Shown here piece by piece: positions 1 through 10,770 of a stretch of 64,000 nucleotides of DNA. Source of the DNA: Streptomyces sp. P3 (GTDB lineage: Bacteria > Actinomycetota > Actinomycetes > Streptomycetales > Streptomycetaceae); assembly GCA_016893485.2 (NCBI GenBank), contig JAFEKX020000001.1, forward strand, positions 9,317,501 to 9,381,500. The letters run 5' to 3'. Made by a program: the position numbers and the translations under genes. The notes beneath the pieces were generated by a model that did not search any database, was not told the DNA's origin, and saw only the letters and a list, made by a program, of their open reading frames with translations. The stretch's first letter is position 1, and the number at the start of each line of letters is the position of its first letter.

Positions 1-2187
1 GGCAGACGTGGGCGTGCAGTCCACGGGCCGCGGCCTCCCCGGCGACCGGGATCAGCACGGGCAGCAGCAGCCGGTCCAGCCAGTCGGCGGCCCGCTCGCG
101 GTCGGGCAGCGGCTCCGGTGTCGTACGCGGCTGGAGGCGCGGCAGCGGCCACTGTTCCGTTCGCTGCGGGGCCAGTTGGGTCGCCGCCGCGCGGGCGGTG
201 TGCACGTAGTGGTCGAGCATCCGCCGTATGGACAGCCCGCGTTGGTCCTCCCGGTCGCTGCCGCGCAGTAACTCCCGGGCGTAGGCCGCGAGAAGGTCGT
301 GCAGGACGTACAGGTCCGGCGCCTCCTCGGTGAGCAACTGCGCGCGGGCGAGTTCGCCGAGGAGTTCCCGGGCCAGTTCGAGCGGCACCCCGGCCAGACT
401 GGCGGCGGTGGTGGCCGCGATGCCGAACCCGGGGTGCAGCGCCAGCAGCCGGAACATCCGGGCCGAGTCCGGCGCCAACTGCCGGTACCACCAGGCGAAG
501 ACACCGCGGATGTCGGCGTTCGGGCCGCTCTCGGTGAACTCGTCCAGGGTGACCCGCGCGCCCTGAACTCGCTGGCCACACACGGGAGATGACCGTCTGG
601 CCGCAGCACGTTGGCCCCCGCGGCGGCCGACGCAGGCGGCAGCCGGGCACACGCGGCGGCGACGTCGTCGACCGAGTCGACCGCGTCATCCGCGTCCTGA
701 CCCGCCCCGGTCCTACGGCCGTCGACGCGTCGGACGAGTGCCTCGCGGGCCTCGGCCGGGCTCAGATCGGCCAGTTCCAGTGGACGTGCGCCTTCGCGGG
801 CGACGAGGCCGCCGAGCCGGTCGCGGCTGGTGACGAGGACCAGGGCGCCGGGGTGCCGGGCAGCAGCGGCCGTACCTGATCGGAGTCGGCCACGTCGTCG
901 AGCACGATCAGCAGCCGCAGGCCGGCGAGCGTGCTGCGGTACAGGTCGGTCCGGGCGTCCTGCTCGGCCGGGATCTCCTGGTCCGGAACCCCGAGGGCGA
1001 CCAGGAAGGCGCGCTGTGCCTCGCCCGGGGGGACCCGGATGCCGTCGGGGGCTTGGCCGCGCAGGTCGAGGTAGAGCTGTCCGTCGGGGAAGCGGGGAGC
1101 GATGCGGTGGGCCCAGTGCACGGCGAGGGCGGTCTTGCCGGCGCCGGGCATGCCGACGATCGCCACGGGCGGCCGGGGTGGGGCGTGCTCGTTGCCGGTG
1201 TCGTGCGTGCGGTGGGGTTGAGCCCGGACGTGACCGGCAACGTCCGGGACCGGCGCGCCGACCGGGAACAGCGCTTCCAAGCGGGCGAGTTCGGCCTCCC
1301 GACCCGCGAAATCCGTCACATCCGGGGGCAGTTGGGAGGGTCGTAAAGAGACCGGCGCGGCTCCTGAGGTCGTGCGCGAGCGGGTTCGGCGGGGACGGCG
1401 GGCGAGAGCCGGGGGCCCTGTGCGCGTCGCGGCGCATGATGTCCCGGTGGACGGACCGGAGTTCGGGCCCGGGGCGATGCCCAGCTGCTCGTCGAGACGG
1501 GTGCGGACCGCGTGGTAGGCCTGGAGTGCCTCGGCCTGGCGGCCGGTCGCCGCGAGGGTCCGGACGAGCTGGGCCTGGAGTATCTCGTCCAGCGGATGCT
1601 GGGCGGCGGCCGGCTGGAGTATGTCGAGGACGGACCCCGGCTCGCCCACGGCAGTGGCGATCACCGCGGCCTCCTTCACGGCCGTCAGATACTCGCGGTC
1701 GACGGCCACGAAGTACGGATGCTGTGCGATGTGCGGCAGAATCCCGGAGGCCGTCGGCCCCGGGACAGGCGTAACGCACGGGTGAGCAGCCGGACGCTGT
1801 CACGCAGCGCGCCGGTGGCACCCATGTCCTCGGCGGCGCCGCGCAGTTGGCGGAAACGCAGCAGATCGAGGGTCGAGGGGAGGCGTCCAGGCGGTAGCCG
1901 CCCGAGACCCGCACCAGCCGGGTGGCGGGCGTACCGGCCTCGCCCGCGTCGGCCCCCGACGGTGTCTCCAGGAGTCTGCGGACGGCGGCCGCGTGACGGT
2001 AGACCACGTTGGCGGCACTGCTCGGCGGCGTCTGCCCCCACAGGACGTCGATGATCGTGCTCAGACTCGTCGGCTGCCCCGACCGCACCAACAACAGGGC
2101 CAGCAGGGCCTGTCGCTTGGCGGGCCCCAGCTCGAGTTCCGTGTCGTCCTGCCACGCCCGCACGGGCCCCATTACGGTCAACCACAC
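1..2187 (-). CDS. AfsR-like SARP regulator with NB-ARC ATPase domain (3' end outside window, frame-shifted)
   Basis: Large transcriptional activator of the AfsR/SARP type, probably pathway-specific for the cluster to its right. The GTG start at 2187 opens the typical beginning MWLTVMGPVRAWQDD, followed by an OmpR-like winged helix (VLWGQTPPSS) and a bacterial transcriptional activation domain (DEILQAQLVRTLAATGRQ). An NB-ARC P-loop GMPGAGKTALAVHW and a Walker B stretch LLIVLDDVAD follow. The C-terminal part (LHDLLAAYARELLRG) runs off the left edge. The reading frame moves several times (about 1740, 1440, 850 and 560). Each piece matches the family, so I read one gene. In the frame that fits the C-terminal part there is a TTA leucine codon at 271-269, a candidate bldA control point. 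It is divergent from the second SARP gene at 2638. Confidence 0.8.
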
Positions 2188-2637
2188 GAATCCGAGATTA
2201 GTCGAGTTCGAACGCGAGTATGGTTCGGTTGCCCTTTTCGCCCACAGTCCGCGGGCGGAAGCGGGCGGGGAAGCGTCAGGGCGGCGACAAGACGCGTGGT
2301 GGCTGAATGCAACCGGTCTTGAAGCGCGTCACATTTTCGGCACAACATGTGTTCTACGATCGCGCCGCAGGACGGATTCGAGGCGTCCGGCCCGTGGTCG
2401 AACGCCCGCGCGGGGAAAAGAAAAAGGGGGTGCCCGGTTGGGTTCGGTGCTCGTAAACCTCAAGGAAAGAACGGGTGGACGGTCAGGCAAGCCCTTCCAT
2501 CGCCTGTTGGCCGAAAAGCCATCTTCCAAGATCTGTTCGCATGTGTCGCCCAAGTACTTCGTTCTGTTTGCGCAGCGTCGCGCCGTGTAGTGGAACCGCT
2601 TTCCTCAACCGCATCTCCCTGTGACCAAAGGAAGCGT
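2188..2637. promoter_or_regulatory. Divergent intergenic region between two SARP-type regulators
   Basis: About 450 bases without a gene separate two divergently transcribed activators. The stretch is less GC-rich than its surroundings, especially 2340-2570, as expected for a double promoter region. SARP proteins usually bind direct heptamer repeats near -35 boxes. I see TTCGA-like words near 2205-2220 but no convincing spaced repeat. The plus-strand gene has a good ribosome binding site (AAAGGAAG) just upstream of its ATG at 2638. Confidence 0.5.
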
Positions 2638-4992
2638 ATGTCGGATCTGTTCAAGGGTGTGACGCTGGAGCGGGCGATCGACAGGAAGGCAACTGCGGAC
2701 GGTCGGCCACGAGTTGACGGAGCGGTCGAAACAGGCTTCCCCGCATGGGAGTTGCGGGTATTCGGATCGCTGACCGCATTGCACGCCGGGCGCTCCCTGC
2801 CGCTCGGACCGCTGCGGCACCGCGCACTGTTGGGCCTGTTGCTGGTGCGGATGGGAAACGTTGTCGCTGCCGGGCAGCTTGTCGACGAACTGTGGTCGGG
2901 ACGCCCGCCCCGCCGCCCCATCGCCACGCTCCAGACCTACGTGTCGCATCTGCGCCGCGCGCTGGCGTCCGGCGGCGAACCCGGCGGCGTCCGGGCCCGG
3001 GTGCGCCACAGCTCGCCCGGCTACGTCCTGGAGATCGACCCCGAACTCGTCGACGTCCACCGGTTCGAGACCCTCGTCGACCGTGGCCGGCAGGATCTCG
3101 CCGAACGGCGTTTCCACAGCGCCCGCGACGAACTCTCCCGGGCGCTCGCCCTGTGGCGCGGCGACCCGTACCTCGAACTCACCTCGTACGGTCCCATCGC
3201 CGACGAGAACGAACGGCTGGAGCAACTGCGGCTGACCGCCGTGGAGACCAGGGCCGGTGCCTGTCTGGCCATCGGCGAGGCCGACTCCGTGGTGACCGCG
3301 CTCTACCCGGAGGTGCAGCGCGATCCGACCCGCGAGCGGTGCGTCGGGCATCTGATGAGTGGCCTGTACCTGCTGGGCCGGCAGGCCGAGTCGTTACGGC
3401 TCTACGAGCAGACCCGCCGCCATCTCGCCGACGAACTCGGGGTCGACCCCGGGGCCGAACTCCAGGGCGTCCACGCCGACATACTCCACCAGCGCCTTCC
3501 CTGACCGAACCGCCGGTGTCGGGGGCTCCTGCGTCATCACCGACCGGGGCACCGACCTCGGCGGGCCCGGACCCGAGGCGGCCCCGCGACCCGCTGCCGC
3601 CACTCCCGGCCCTGACGACCCCCGACGGCCTTTCCCGAACGGCCCCTTCGCCCGCCGCAGCCCGCCGCGAGGACCCGTGGCACGACCGGCGCCCGCCCTC
3701 CCCGGCTGCCCAGGGGTGCCCGCGCCCGGGGTGTCCTCGTCGGCCGCGATCGGGAACTGGCCGTTCTCGGGGACCATGTCCTCGACGCCCTCGACGGCGG
3801 CAGCCATCTGACCGCCGTCCTCGGCGAGTTGGGCGTCGGCAAGACCGAACTGGTCGAGGAACTCGCCGTCCGGCTGCACGAGTTGCTCCAGGAGGTCGTC
3901 TGGGGGCGGTGCACCTCCGGCGAGGGCGTGCCCGCGTACTGGGTGTGGGCGCAGGTCTTCCGGCAGCTCGCGGTCTCGCGCCCCGAGGCGTTCCGCAAGG
4001 CCGAGGCGCGGTTCGGGAGTCTGCTCGCCCCGCTGATGCTGGACCCCGAGTCCGGGCGGCGGAGTCTGAGCGGCGAGGACCCCTCGGCCCGGGCACGCTT
4101 CCTCACCCAGGACGCCATGTGCGAGACGCTGCTCTCGCTCGCCGCCGAGGACCCGCTCGTCGTCGTACTCGAAGATCTCGACCAGGCCGACGAGTCCTCC
4201 CTTGAACTCCTCGCGCTGCTGCGCACCCGGCTGCACTGCGAACCGCTGAGCGTGGTCGTCACCGCCGACGACACGGGTGCCGCCGCCGACTTGATGGGCG
4301 GGGGCGCGGTCGCGGAGGCGCTGGGCGACTCGCGGACCCGCAGTGTGCGGCTCACCGGGCTGTCCCGGCGCGAGACCGGCGACCTGGTGTCCGCGCAGAC
4401 CGCGGTCGAGGTGCCCGACGAGATCCTGCGGCTGCTGCACGAACGCAGCCGCGGCAACCCGTACGTCCTGCACCAGTTCATCGCCGGGGTCGGCGACCCG
4501 GGCCTGTTGTCCGACCGCGCGGTGGTGGAGAACGCCCTCGCCGACATCCCGGTGGGCGTCCGTCAGGCCGTCGGCCGCCGGCTCGCGGCGCTGCCGGGAC
4601 CGGTCCTGGACGTCCTGCGCTGTTGTTCCGCACTCGGCGGTGCCTTCGAACTCGCTCTGGTACGCGAGGTGTTGGGCGGCAGCACGGACGTGGAGGCGGC
4701 CATCGAGGCCGCAACCCGCCACGGCCTGCTACGCCGCGCGGCCCAGCCCCCTTTCCTCCTCTCCTTCCGCGACGAACTCGTCCAGGAGGTCCTCCTCGGC
4801 GAACTCGGCGGCTCCGACCGCACCAGACTCCGCGAGAGCGTGGTCCGGGCCCTGGCCCAGCGCCCCGCCGCGCTGCACGGCGAGTACGAACCCGGCCGTG
4901 AGCGGGCGCGGCGCGCGCCTCGACGGCACTCGACGGCTGGGGACGCGAAGGGTGCTTGCGGGCCTACGTCTGTGCCTCCACATCCGGCTTGA
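2638..4992 (+). CDS. SARP-family regulator with C-terminal AAA ATPase domain
   Basis: Second cluster-type activator. From the ATG at 2638 (site AAAGGAAG) it reads through a DNA-binding winged helix (about residues 40-120, QLVDELWSGRPPRR) and a BTAD domain (about 130-280, ending ELGVDPGAELQGVHAD). A Pro/Ala-rich linker follows, then an AAA-type ATPase with P-loop GELGVGKTE and Walker B LVVVLEDLDQADESS. The frame shifts near 3500 and near 3730, inside the linker, so the two domains appear in different frames. A TTA leucine codon lies at 3394-3396 in the BTAD frame (AES-L-RLYEQ), which would place translation under the bldA tRNA. The start of the P450 gene lies 393 bases downstream on the same strand. 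The exact target promoters cannot be read from sequence. Confidence 0.85.
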
Positions 4993-5385
4993 CGGGGGCG
5001 GTGCGGGGGCTTGGTGAGGTGGGCGTCGCGAGAAGGCGGGCGTCTCTGGTGGGCGGGGCGGGGCAGTACGCGGAAGCGGGCGTCTCCGGGAGCGTGCCGC
5101 TGTGAGCACGTGGCTGTTCGTGGAGGGTGGGTCGTCGGGTACCGAAGCGGGCGTGCCGGTAGGCAAAGGCGCCGGTGCCCTTGGTGGGCGGCCCTCATCG
5201 AGGAAGCAGGCGTCCCCGGTAGGCGGCCCTCACCGAAGGACCCCGTGGCCCCGGCGGGCAGCCCCCGCAAGCGGGCGGCAAGGGATTCGACAAGGCCTTG
5301 GCAGGGCCCCTGTCGCATGCTCGGCGGCGATGTCCGCACGTCGTGGTCCCACGCGTGCCGCTTCCCTCAGCAGGAGGAGACCTTG
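4993..5385. repeat. Gene-free stretch with degenerate G-rich repeats
   Basis: No convincing gene between the SARP and the P450. The stretch contains imperfect repeats: AAGCGGGCGT at 5074 and 5145, AAGCAGGCGT at 5204, and a GGCGGCCCTCAYCGA block at 5187 and again at 5222. The units are diverged and irregularly spaced. A good ribosome binding site (GGAGGA, 5373-5378) closes the stretch and fixes the P450 start. Confidence 0.45.
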
Positions 5386-6648
5386 GTGACCGCCGCGTCT
5401 CGGCAGTTCGACACCGCCGACATATCGTCCATCCAGTTCTGGTCGCAGCCCCCGTCGGTCTGGGACGACACGTTCCGGACCCTGCGCGACGCCCGCCCGG
5501 TCTCCTGGCACAAGGCACCTGAGGGCAGCCTGCTGCCGACCCCGCCCGACGACGGGTTCTGGGCGGTGGTCCGGCACGCCGACATCGTGGCCGTCAGCAG
5601 TCAGCCGGATCTCTATATATCCAGCAAGGGTGTGCAGTTCGAGGAGTTGCCCGACGACATCCTCCAGGCGACCCAGTCCATCGTCGCCCTGGACGCCCCG
5701 CGCCATCTGAAGCTGCGCAGCCTCGTCTCCCTCCGCGTTCAGCCCGGCCCGCATGGAGCAGATGCGCGCGTCGATGGCCGAGGAGGTACGCCGTATCGTC
5801 GAGGACTTCGCGACCGCCGGCGAGTGCGACTTCGTGGCCAAGGTGTCGATGCCGATGGCCCGTTGGACGATGACGTACATGCTGGGTCTGGAGGCGGCCG
5901 AGATCGACCGCTTCACCGAGGCGATCAGCATCATGCTGTCCAGCCGCGACGAGGCGGAGAAACTCGGCAAGGACCGCGCCGAGTTGGTCAACGAGGTCGT
6001 CGGACTGGTCTCGGGCACGGCCGTCGAGATGGCGAAGGCGCGGCGGGCCGACCCGCAGGACGACGTGATGACCGACCTCGTGCAGGCCAGGGTCGACGGC
6101 GAGGGCCTGACCGACGCCGAGATCAGCGCCTTCTTCCTGCTGCTCATCGGCGCCGGTTTCGACACACCCCGCCAGACGATCAGCCACGCCGGCAAGGCGC
6201 TCTCCGACTTCCCCGCCCAACGTGCCCTGCTGGCAGCCGACTTCGACACCCTCTCCGGCAAGGCCGTTGAGGAACTGCTGCGTTGGGCGACCCCGGTCCT
6301 CACCCTGCGCCGTACCGCGAGCCGCGACACCGAACTCAACGGGCAGCAGATCAGGGAGGGTGACAAGGTCGCCCTGTTCTACCCGTCGGGCAACCGCGAC
6401 GAACGCGTCTTCACCAACCCCAACACCCTCGACCTCGCCCGCACCCCCAACCGGCACATCAGCTTCGGCGGCGGCGGCCCCCATCACTGCCTCGGCAACG
6501 TCCTGGCCCGCATGGAACTCCGCATGCTCCTCGACGAACTTCTGCGCCGCGTACCGGACTTCGAGATCGGTGAGCCGGTCCGGGTGACCAGCAACTTCGT
6601 CAGCGCCATCACACCCAGCATGCCCGCCGTGGCCGGCCGCGCCGCTGA
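5386..6648 (+). CDS. Cytochrome P450
   Basis: Haem-thiolate monooxygenase of about 420 residues, probably oxidising the cluster product. The GTG at 5386 follows GGAGGA at a good distance. Visible landmarks are the I-helix GAGFDTPRQT, the ExxR motif in VEELLRWATP, and the haem-binding loop FGGGGPHHCLG with its cysteine ligand. The four-glycine form of this loop is seen in CYP124/125-like families. The frame changes near 5735, where LRSLVS should run into PARMEQMRAS; one extra C in a short C run explains it. A second shift near the end is needed to reach the TGA at 6646-6648. As given, the reading frame runs on into the next gene, which I take as an artefact because the downstream gene has its own ribosome site and signal peptide. 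Confidence 0.85.
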
Positions 6649-6676
6649 CCGCCACCACCGAGGAGAGGGACGCCGG

Positions 6677-8316
6677 ATGCCAGAGCTGGGCCGCAGAAGA
6701 CTGCTCGAATACGCGATCGCGGGGGTGACCGTGACAGGAACGACGGCGGCGACCGGAGCGGGCGGCACCGCACAGGCCGCGACGCCCACGGCCGAGGACA
6801 CGGCGAGTGCCCCCATCGTGGTCACCCCGCAGGACGGCCGCTACGACGACATGACCACCGGCTACAACAAACGCTGGGTCGGCCACCCCGAGAAGATCCG
6901 GGTCGTCCGCAGCACCGCGGAGGCCGTCGCCGCCGTACAGGAGGCCGTCAGCGGCGGCAAACGCCTCTCGGTGCGCAGCGGCGGCGGCTGCTTCGAGGAC
7001 TTCGTCTACAACCCCGAGATCGACATCGTCCTCGACCTCTCCACCCTCGACAGGGTCTCCTACGACGGGACGCGGCGCGCCTTCTGCATCGAACCCGGCG
7101 CGATCCTCCTCAACGTCTACGACACCCTCTACCGCGACTGGGGCGTCACCCTCCCCGGCGGCCTGTGCTACTCCGTCGGCATGGGCGGGCACGCCTGCGG
7201 CGGCGGATACGGGCTGCTGTCACGGCAGTTCGGCCTCGTCGTCGACCATCTGTACGCCGTCGAGGTCGTGGTGGTGAACGCGGCCGGCATCGCCAAGGCC
7301 GTCATCGCGACCGCCGATCCGGCCGACCCGCACCATGACCTGTGGTGGGCGCACACCGGCGGTGGCGGCGGCAACTTCGGTGTGGTGACCCGCTATTGGT
7401 TCCGCAGCCCGGACGCCACCGGCACCCACCCGGAGACCCTGCTGCCCGCCCCGCCGTCCCACGTGCTGCTCAACATCGTCGCGATTCCCTGGAGTTCGGT
7501 CGACGAGGCCGACTTCGGCAGGCTGCTGCGGAACTTCGTCGCCTGGCAGCAGGCCCACAGCGCACCCGGCGCGGCCGAGAACGCGCTGTCCAGCCTGTTC
7601 GGCCTGAACCACATCGCCACCGGCGTCCTCACCCTCATCACCCAGGTCGATGCCACCGCCCCGAACGCGGCACGGATCCTCGCCGACCACCTGACCGCGA
7701 TCGGCGCCGGCACCGCCCAGGCCGTACGGGACAGCCTGGTCGTCGCTCCCTCCAAGGTCACCTGGGGCCAGGCCACCCGCTTCATCTCGACGTCCAACTA
7801 CGCGGCCCCCGCCGTCCGCGTCAAGGCCCGGTCCGCCTACCTCAAGGGCAACTTCACCACCGACCAGGCCTCCGTCATCCACCGCTATCTGACGGCCTCC
7901 GACTACAGCAACCCGGGCGCGTCCCTGATCCTCTTCCCCTACGGCGGCGAGATCAGCTCGGTCGCCTCCGACGCCACCGCGATCCCGCAGCGCGACTCGG
8001 TCGTCAAGATGCAGTACCAGGCCTGGTGGGTCGACCCGGCCACCGACGCCACCCACATCGCGTGGGTGCGGGGCATGTACCGCGAGGTCTACGCCAAGAC
8101 CGGGGAGTCCCCGTGCCGGACGGCACCTGGGACGGCTGCTACATCAACTACGTCGACGCCGACATGGCCGACCCCACGCAGAACACGTCGGGGGTGCCGT
8201 GGTCGACCTTCTACTACAAGGACAACTACCCCCGCCTCCAGCGCGTCAAGGCGGCGTACGACCCGCGGAACGTCTTCCGGCACGCGCTGTCCATCGAACC
8301 GCCCGACGGTGAATGA
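6677..8316 (+). CDS. Secreted FAD-linked oxidase, BBE type
   Basis: Flavin oxidase of the PCMH/berberine-bridge class, probably a late tailoring oxidase acting outside the membrane. The ATG at 6677 follows GAGGAGAGGG and starts a twin-arginine-type signal (ELGRRRLLEYAIAG) ending near AQAA. The FAD domain contains VRSGGGCFEDF and GGLCYSVGMGGHACGGGYG, and the C-terminal BBE segment is INYVDADMAD...YYKDNYPRLQ. The cysteine that can form a 6-S-cysteinyl bond to FAD is kept in GGLCYS. The histidine usually seen in the first motif (GGH) is replaced by glycine, so the 8-alpha-histidyl link should be absent. One frame shift near 8105 separates the body from the last 70 residues. It lies 10 bases upstream of the carboxylase/reductase gene. 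Confidence 0.85.
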
Positions 8317-8326
8317 GGAACCCGAC

Positions 8327-9673
8327 ATGTCGCTGTCCGATGCCGTGCTGTCCGGGGCCTCGCCCGAAGAACTCCAACGCGCCCCGCTGCCAAGCCACTT
8401 CACCGCCGCCCACCTGCGCGTAGAGGACGAGGGCCTCTTCGGCGACGCCGAGGACAAGGACGTCCGCCGCACCCTGCACGTCGGCGAGGTCCCGATGCCC
8501 GAACTCGCCCCCGACGAGGTGCTGATCGCGGTCATGGCCAGCTCGGTGAACTACAACACCGTCTGGTCCGCGAAGTTCGAGCCCCTCTCGACGTTTCGCT
8601 TCCTGCGCTCCTACGCCCGCCAGGGCGGCTGGGCGACCCGCCACGACCAGCCCTTCCACGTGCTGGGCTCGGACGGCTCCGGGGTCATCGTCCGCGTCGG
8701 CACCGGCGTCCGCCGCTGGCGCGTCGGCGACCACGTGATCGTGAGCCCGGCCTACGTCGACGACCAGGAGCCCGCCACCCAGTCCGACGGCATGCTCAGC
8801 GAGAACCAGCTCGCCTGGGGCTTCGAGACCAACTACGGCGGCCTCGCCCACTACTCGGTCGCGCGGGCCAGCCAACTCGTCCCCAAACCAGCCCACTTGA
8901 CGTGGGAGGAGGGCGCGAGCATCCCCGTCTGCGGCGGCACCGCCTACCGGATGCTCGTCAGCGACCGCGGCGCCCGGATGAAGCAGGGCGACATCGTGCT
9001 GATCTGGGGCGCGTCCGGCGGACTCGGCGCGTACGCCGCGCAGTTGGTGAAGAACGGCGGCGGCATCGCCGTAGGAGTCGTCGGGTCCGAATCGAAGACG
9101 GCGATCGCCCGCAAGCTCGGCTGCAACGTGGTGATCAACCGCGAGGAGATCGGCATCGGGGACGACACCGGCGACGACCCCGAACGCGCCATCAAGGCCG
9201 GCAAACGGCTCGGCGCCATCATCCGCCGCGAGGTCGGGGCCGACCCGCACATCGCGTTCGAGCACGTCGGACGCGCCACCTTCGGCATCTCCGTGTTCGT
9301 GGTCCGGCGCGGCGGCGCCGTCGTGACCTGCGGGTCCAGCACCGGCTACCACCACGAGTTCGACAACCGCTACCTGTGGATGAAGCTCAAGCGGATCATC
9401 GGCAGCCACATCGCCAACCTCCAGGAGATGGTCGAGTGCGCCCGCCTCTTCGAACGCGGACACATCGCACCCGTCGTCTCCGAGGTGCACCCGCTGTCCG
9501 AGGTCGGTGAGGCCACCCGGCGCGTCCAGCTCAACCAGCACGTCGGCAAGGTCGGCGTGCTGTGCCTCGCCCCCGAGCCCGGACTCGGCGTCACCGCGCC
9601 CGAACTGCGCGCCCGTATCGGCGAGGACAGGCTCAACCCGCTGCGCCCGTTCACCCCGGCCGCTGTCCGATGA
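8327..9673 (+). CDS. ccr: Crotonyl-CoA carboxylase/reductase
   Basis: Medium-chain reductase of 448 residues that reduces and carboxylates 2-enoyl-CoA with NADPH and CO2, giving ethylmalonyl-CoA or a longer alkylmalonyl-CoA for polyketide extension. The ATG at 8327 (upstream AATGAGGAACCC) opens MSLSDAVLSG. The NADPH-binding loop is IWGASGGLGAYAAQ. Residues linked to CO2 binding in characterised enzymes can be placed: the Asn in SSVNYNTVW, the Phe-Glu pair in WGFETNYGG, and the His in IIGSHIAN. No frame shift is seen inside. With the KAS III and 3-hydroxyacyl-CoA dehydrogenase downstream it forms an extender-unit pathway rather than the primary ethylmalonyl-CoA pathway. The acyl chain length cannot be told from sequence alone. 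Confidence 0.93.
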   Translation: MSLSDAVLSGASPEELQRAPLPSHFTAAHLRVEDEGLFGDAEDKDVRRTLHVGEVPMPELAPDEVLIAVMASSVNYNTVWSAKFEPLSTFRFLRSYARQGGWATRHDQPFHVLGSDGSGVIVRVGTGVRRWRVGDHVIVSPAYVDDQEPATQSDGMLSENQLAWGFETNYGGLAHYSVARASQLVPKPAHLTWEEGASIPVCGGTAYRMLVSDRGARMKQGDIVLIWGASGGLGAYAAQLVKNGGGIAVGVVGSESKTAIARKLGCNVVINREEIGIGDDTGDDPERAIKAGKRLGAIIRREVGADPHIAFEHVGRATFGISVFVVRRGGAVVTCGSSTGYHHEFDNRYLWMKLKRIIGSHIANLQEMVECARLFERGHIAPVVSEVHPLSEVGEATRRVQLNQHVGKVGVLCLAPEPGLGVTAPELRARIGEDRLNPLRPFTPAAVR

Positions 9674-9716
9674 CGCACAGGGCGGCGAGCGGCGCGACAT
9701 CCGAAGGGAACCGCAC

Positions 9717-10770
9717 ATGAATCCGGACACGGCCGGGGCGAGCACCGAGCCCTGTGGCATAGGCATCCTCTCGACCGGCTCCTATCTGCCCGAACGCGTG
9801 GTGACCAACGAGGAGATCGCCCGGATCGTCCCCGCACCGACGCGGAGTGGATCGCCCGCAAGACGAAGATCGTCTCCCGTCGCTTCGTCGCACCGGACGA
9901 GGCCGCCTCCGACCTCGCCGTCCACGCCTCCCGCGCCGCACTCGACGCGGCAGGCCTGCACGCCGACGAAGTCGACTACCTCATCGTCTCCACCACCACA
10001 GGCGACGCCCCCATCCCGGCCACCGCCTCCTGGTGCAGCACGCCCTCGGCGCCCGCCGGGCCGGCTGCTTCGACGTCAACATCGCCTGCTCCGGCTTCGT
10101 CACCGCGCTCGCCCTGGCCCGGGCGCTGATCACCCTGCGCCCCACCGCGAAGGCCCTGGTCATCGGCACCGACGTGTACTCGCGGTTCGTGGACTTCGAG
10201 GACCGGGCCACCAGCGTCCTGTTCGGCGACGGCGCCGGAGCCGCCGTGGTCGCGGCCGTCGACGAGGAATCCGGATTCTTCGACCTCGACATGGTCGGCG
10301 GTGGCGATGCCCACGAGCTGATCTGGCTGCCCGGCGGCGGAAGCCGTCGCCCCGCCTCCGCCGAGACCGTCGCCGACCGCTCGCACCTGCTGCACATGCA
10401 GGGCCGCCAGGTCCGCGACTACGTCCTCGACAACGTGCCCGGCATCATCGCCGACCTGCTGGAGCGCTGCGACCGCAAGGCCGCCGACATCGACCACTTC
10501 ATGCCCCACCAGGCCAACGGCATGATGGTCGCCGAACTTGTCGACGCCTGCGGTCTCTCCTCCGCCGCCACCCACCTCCCGCTCGACCACACCGGCAACA
10601 CCGGCAGCGCCTCCGTCGCCATCGCCCTCGACGAGGCGAACCGGTCCGGCCTGCTGAGCGAGGGCGACCTCGTGCTGCTCGCCGGGTTCGGCGCCGGCAT
10701 GGCGGTCGCCACGGGCCTGCTGCGCTGGTCGGCACCGGCACCGGCACCGGTCGCGGGAGCCGCCGCATGA
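9717..10770 (+). CDS. 3-oxoacyl-ACP synthase III (KAS III)
   Basis: FabH-like decarboxylating condensing enzyme, about 350 residues. It probably starts the alkyl side chain by condensing an acyl-CoA with malonyl-ACP or malonyl-CoA. The ATG at 9717 (AAGGGAACC upstream) gives GIGILSTGSYLPE. The catalytic triad is visible: Cys in NIACSGFV, His in MPHQANG, Asn in HTGNTGSAS. The glycine-rich FGDGAGAAVV is also present. The frame moves near 9835 and near 10022; the first fits loss of one G. The stop overlaps the start of the next gene by ATGA, so the two are translationally coupled. It belongs to the extender-unit set with the carboxylase/reductase. Confidence 0.88.
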
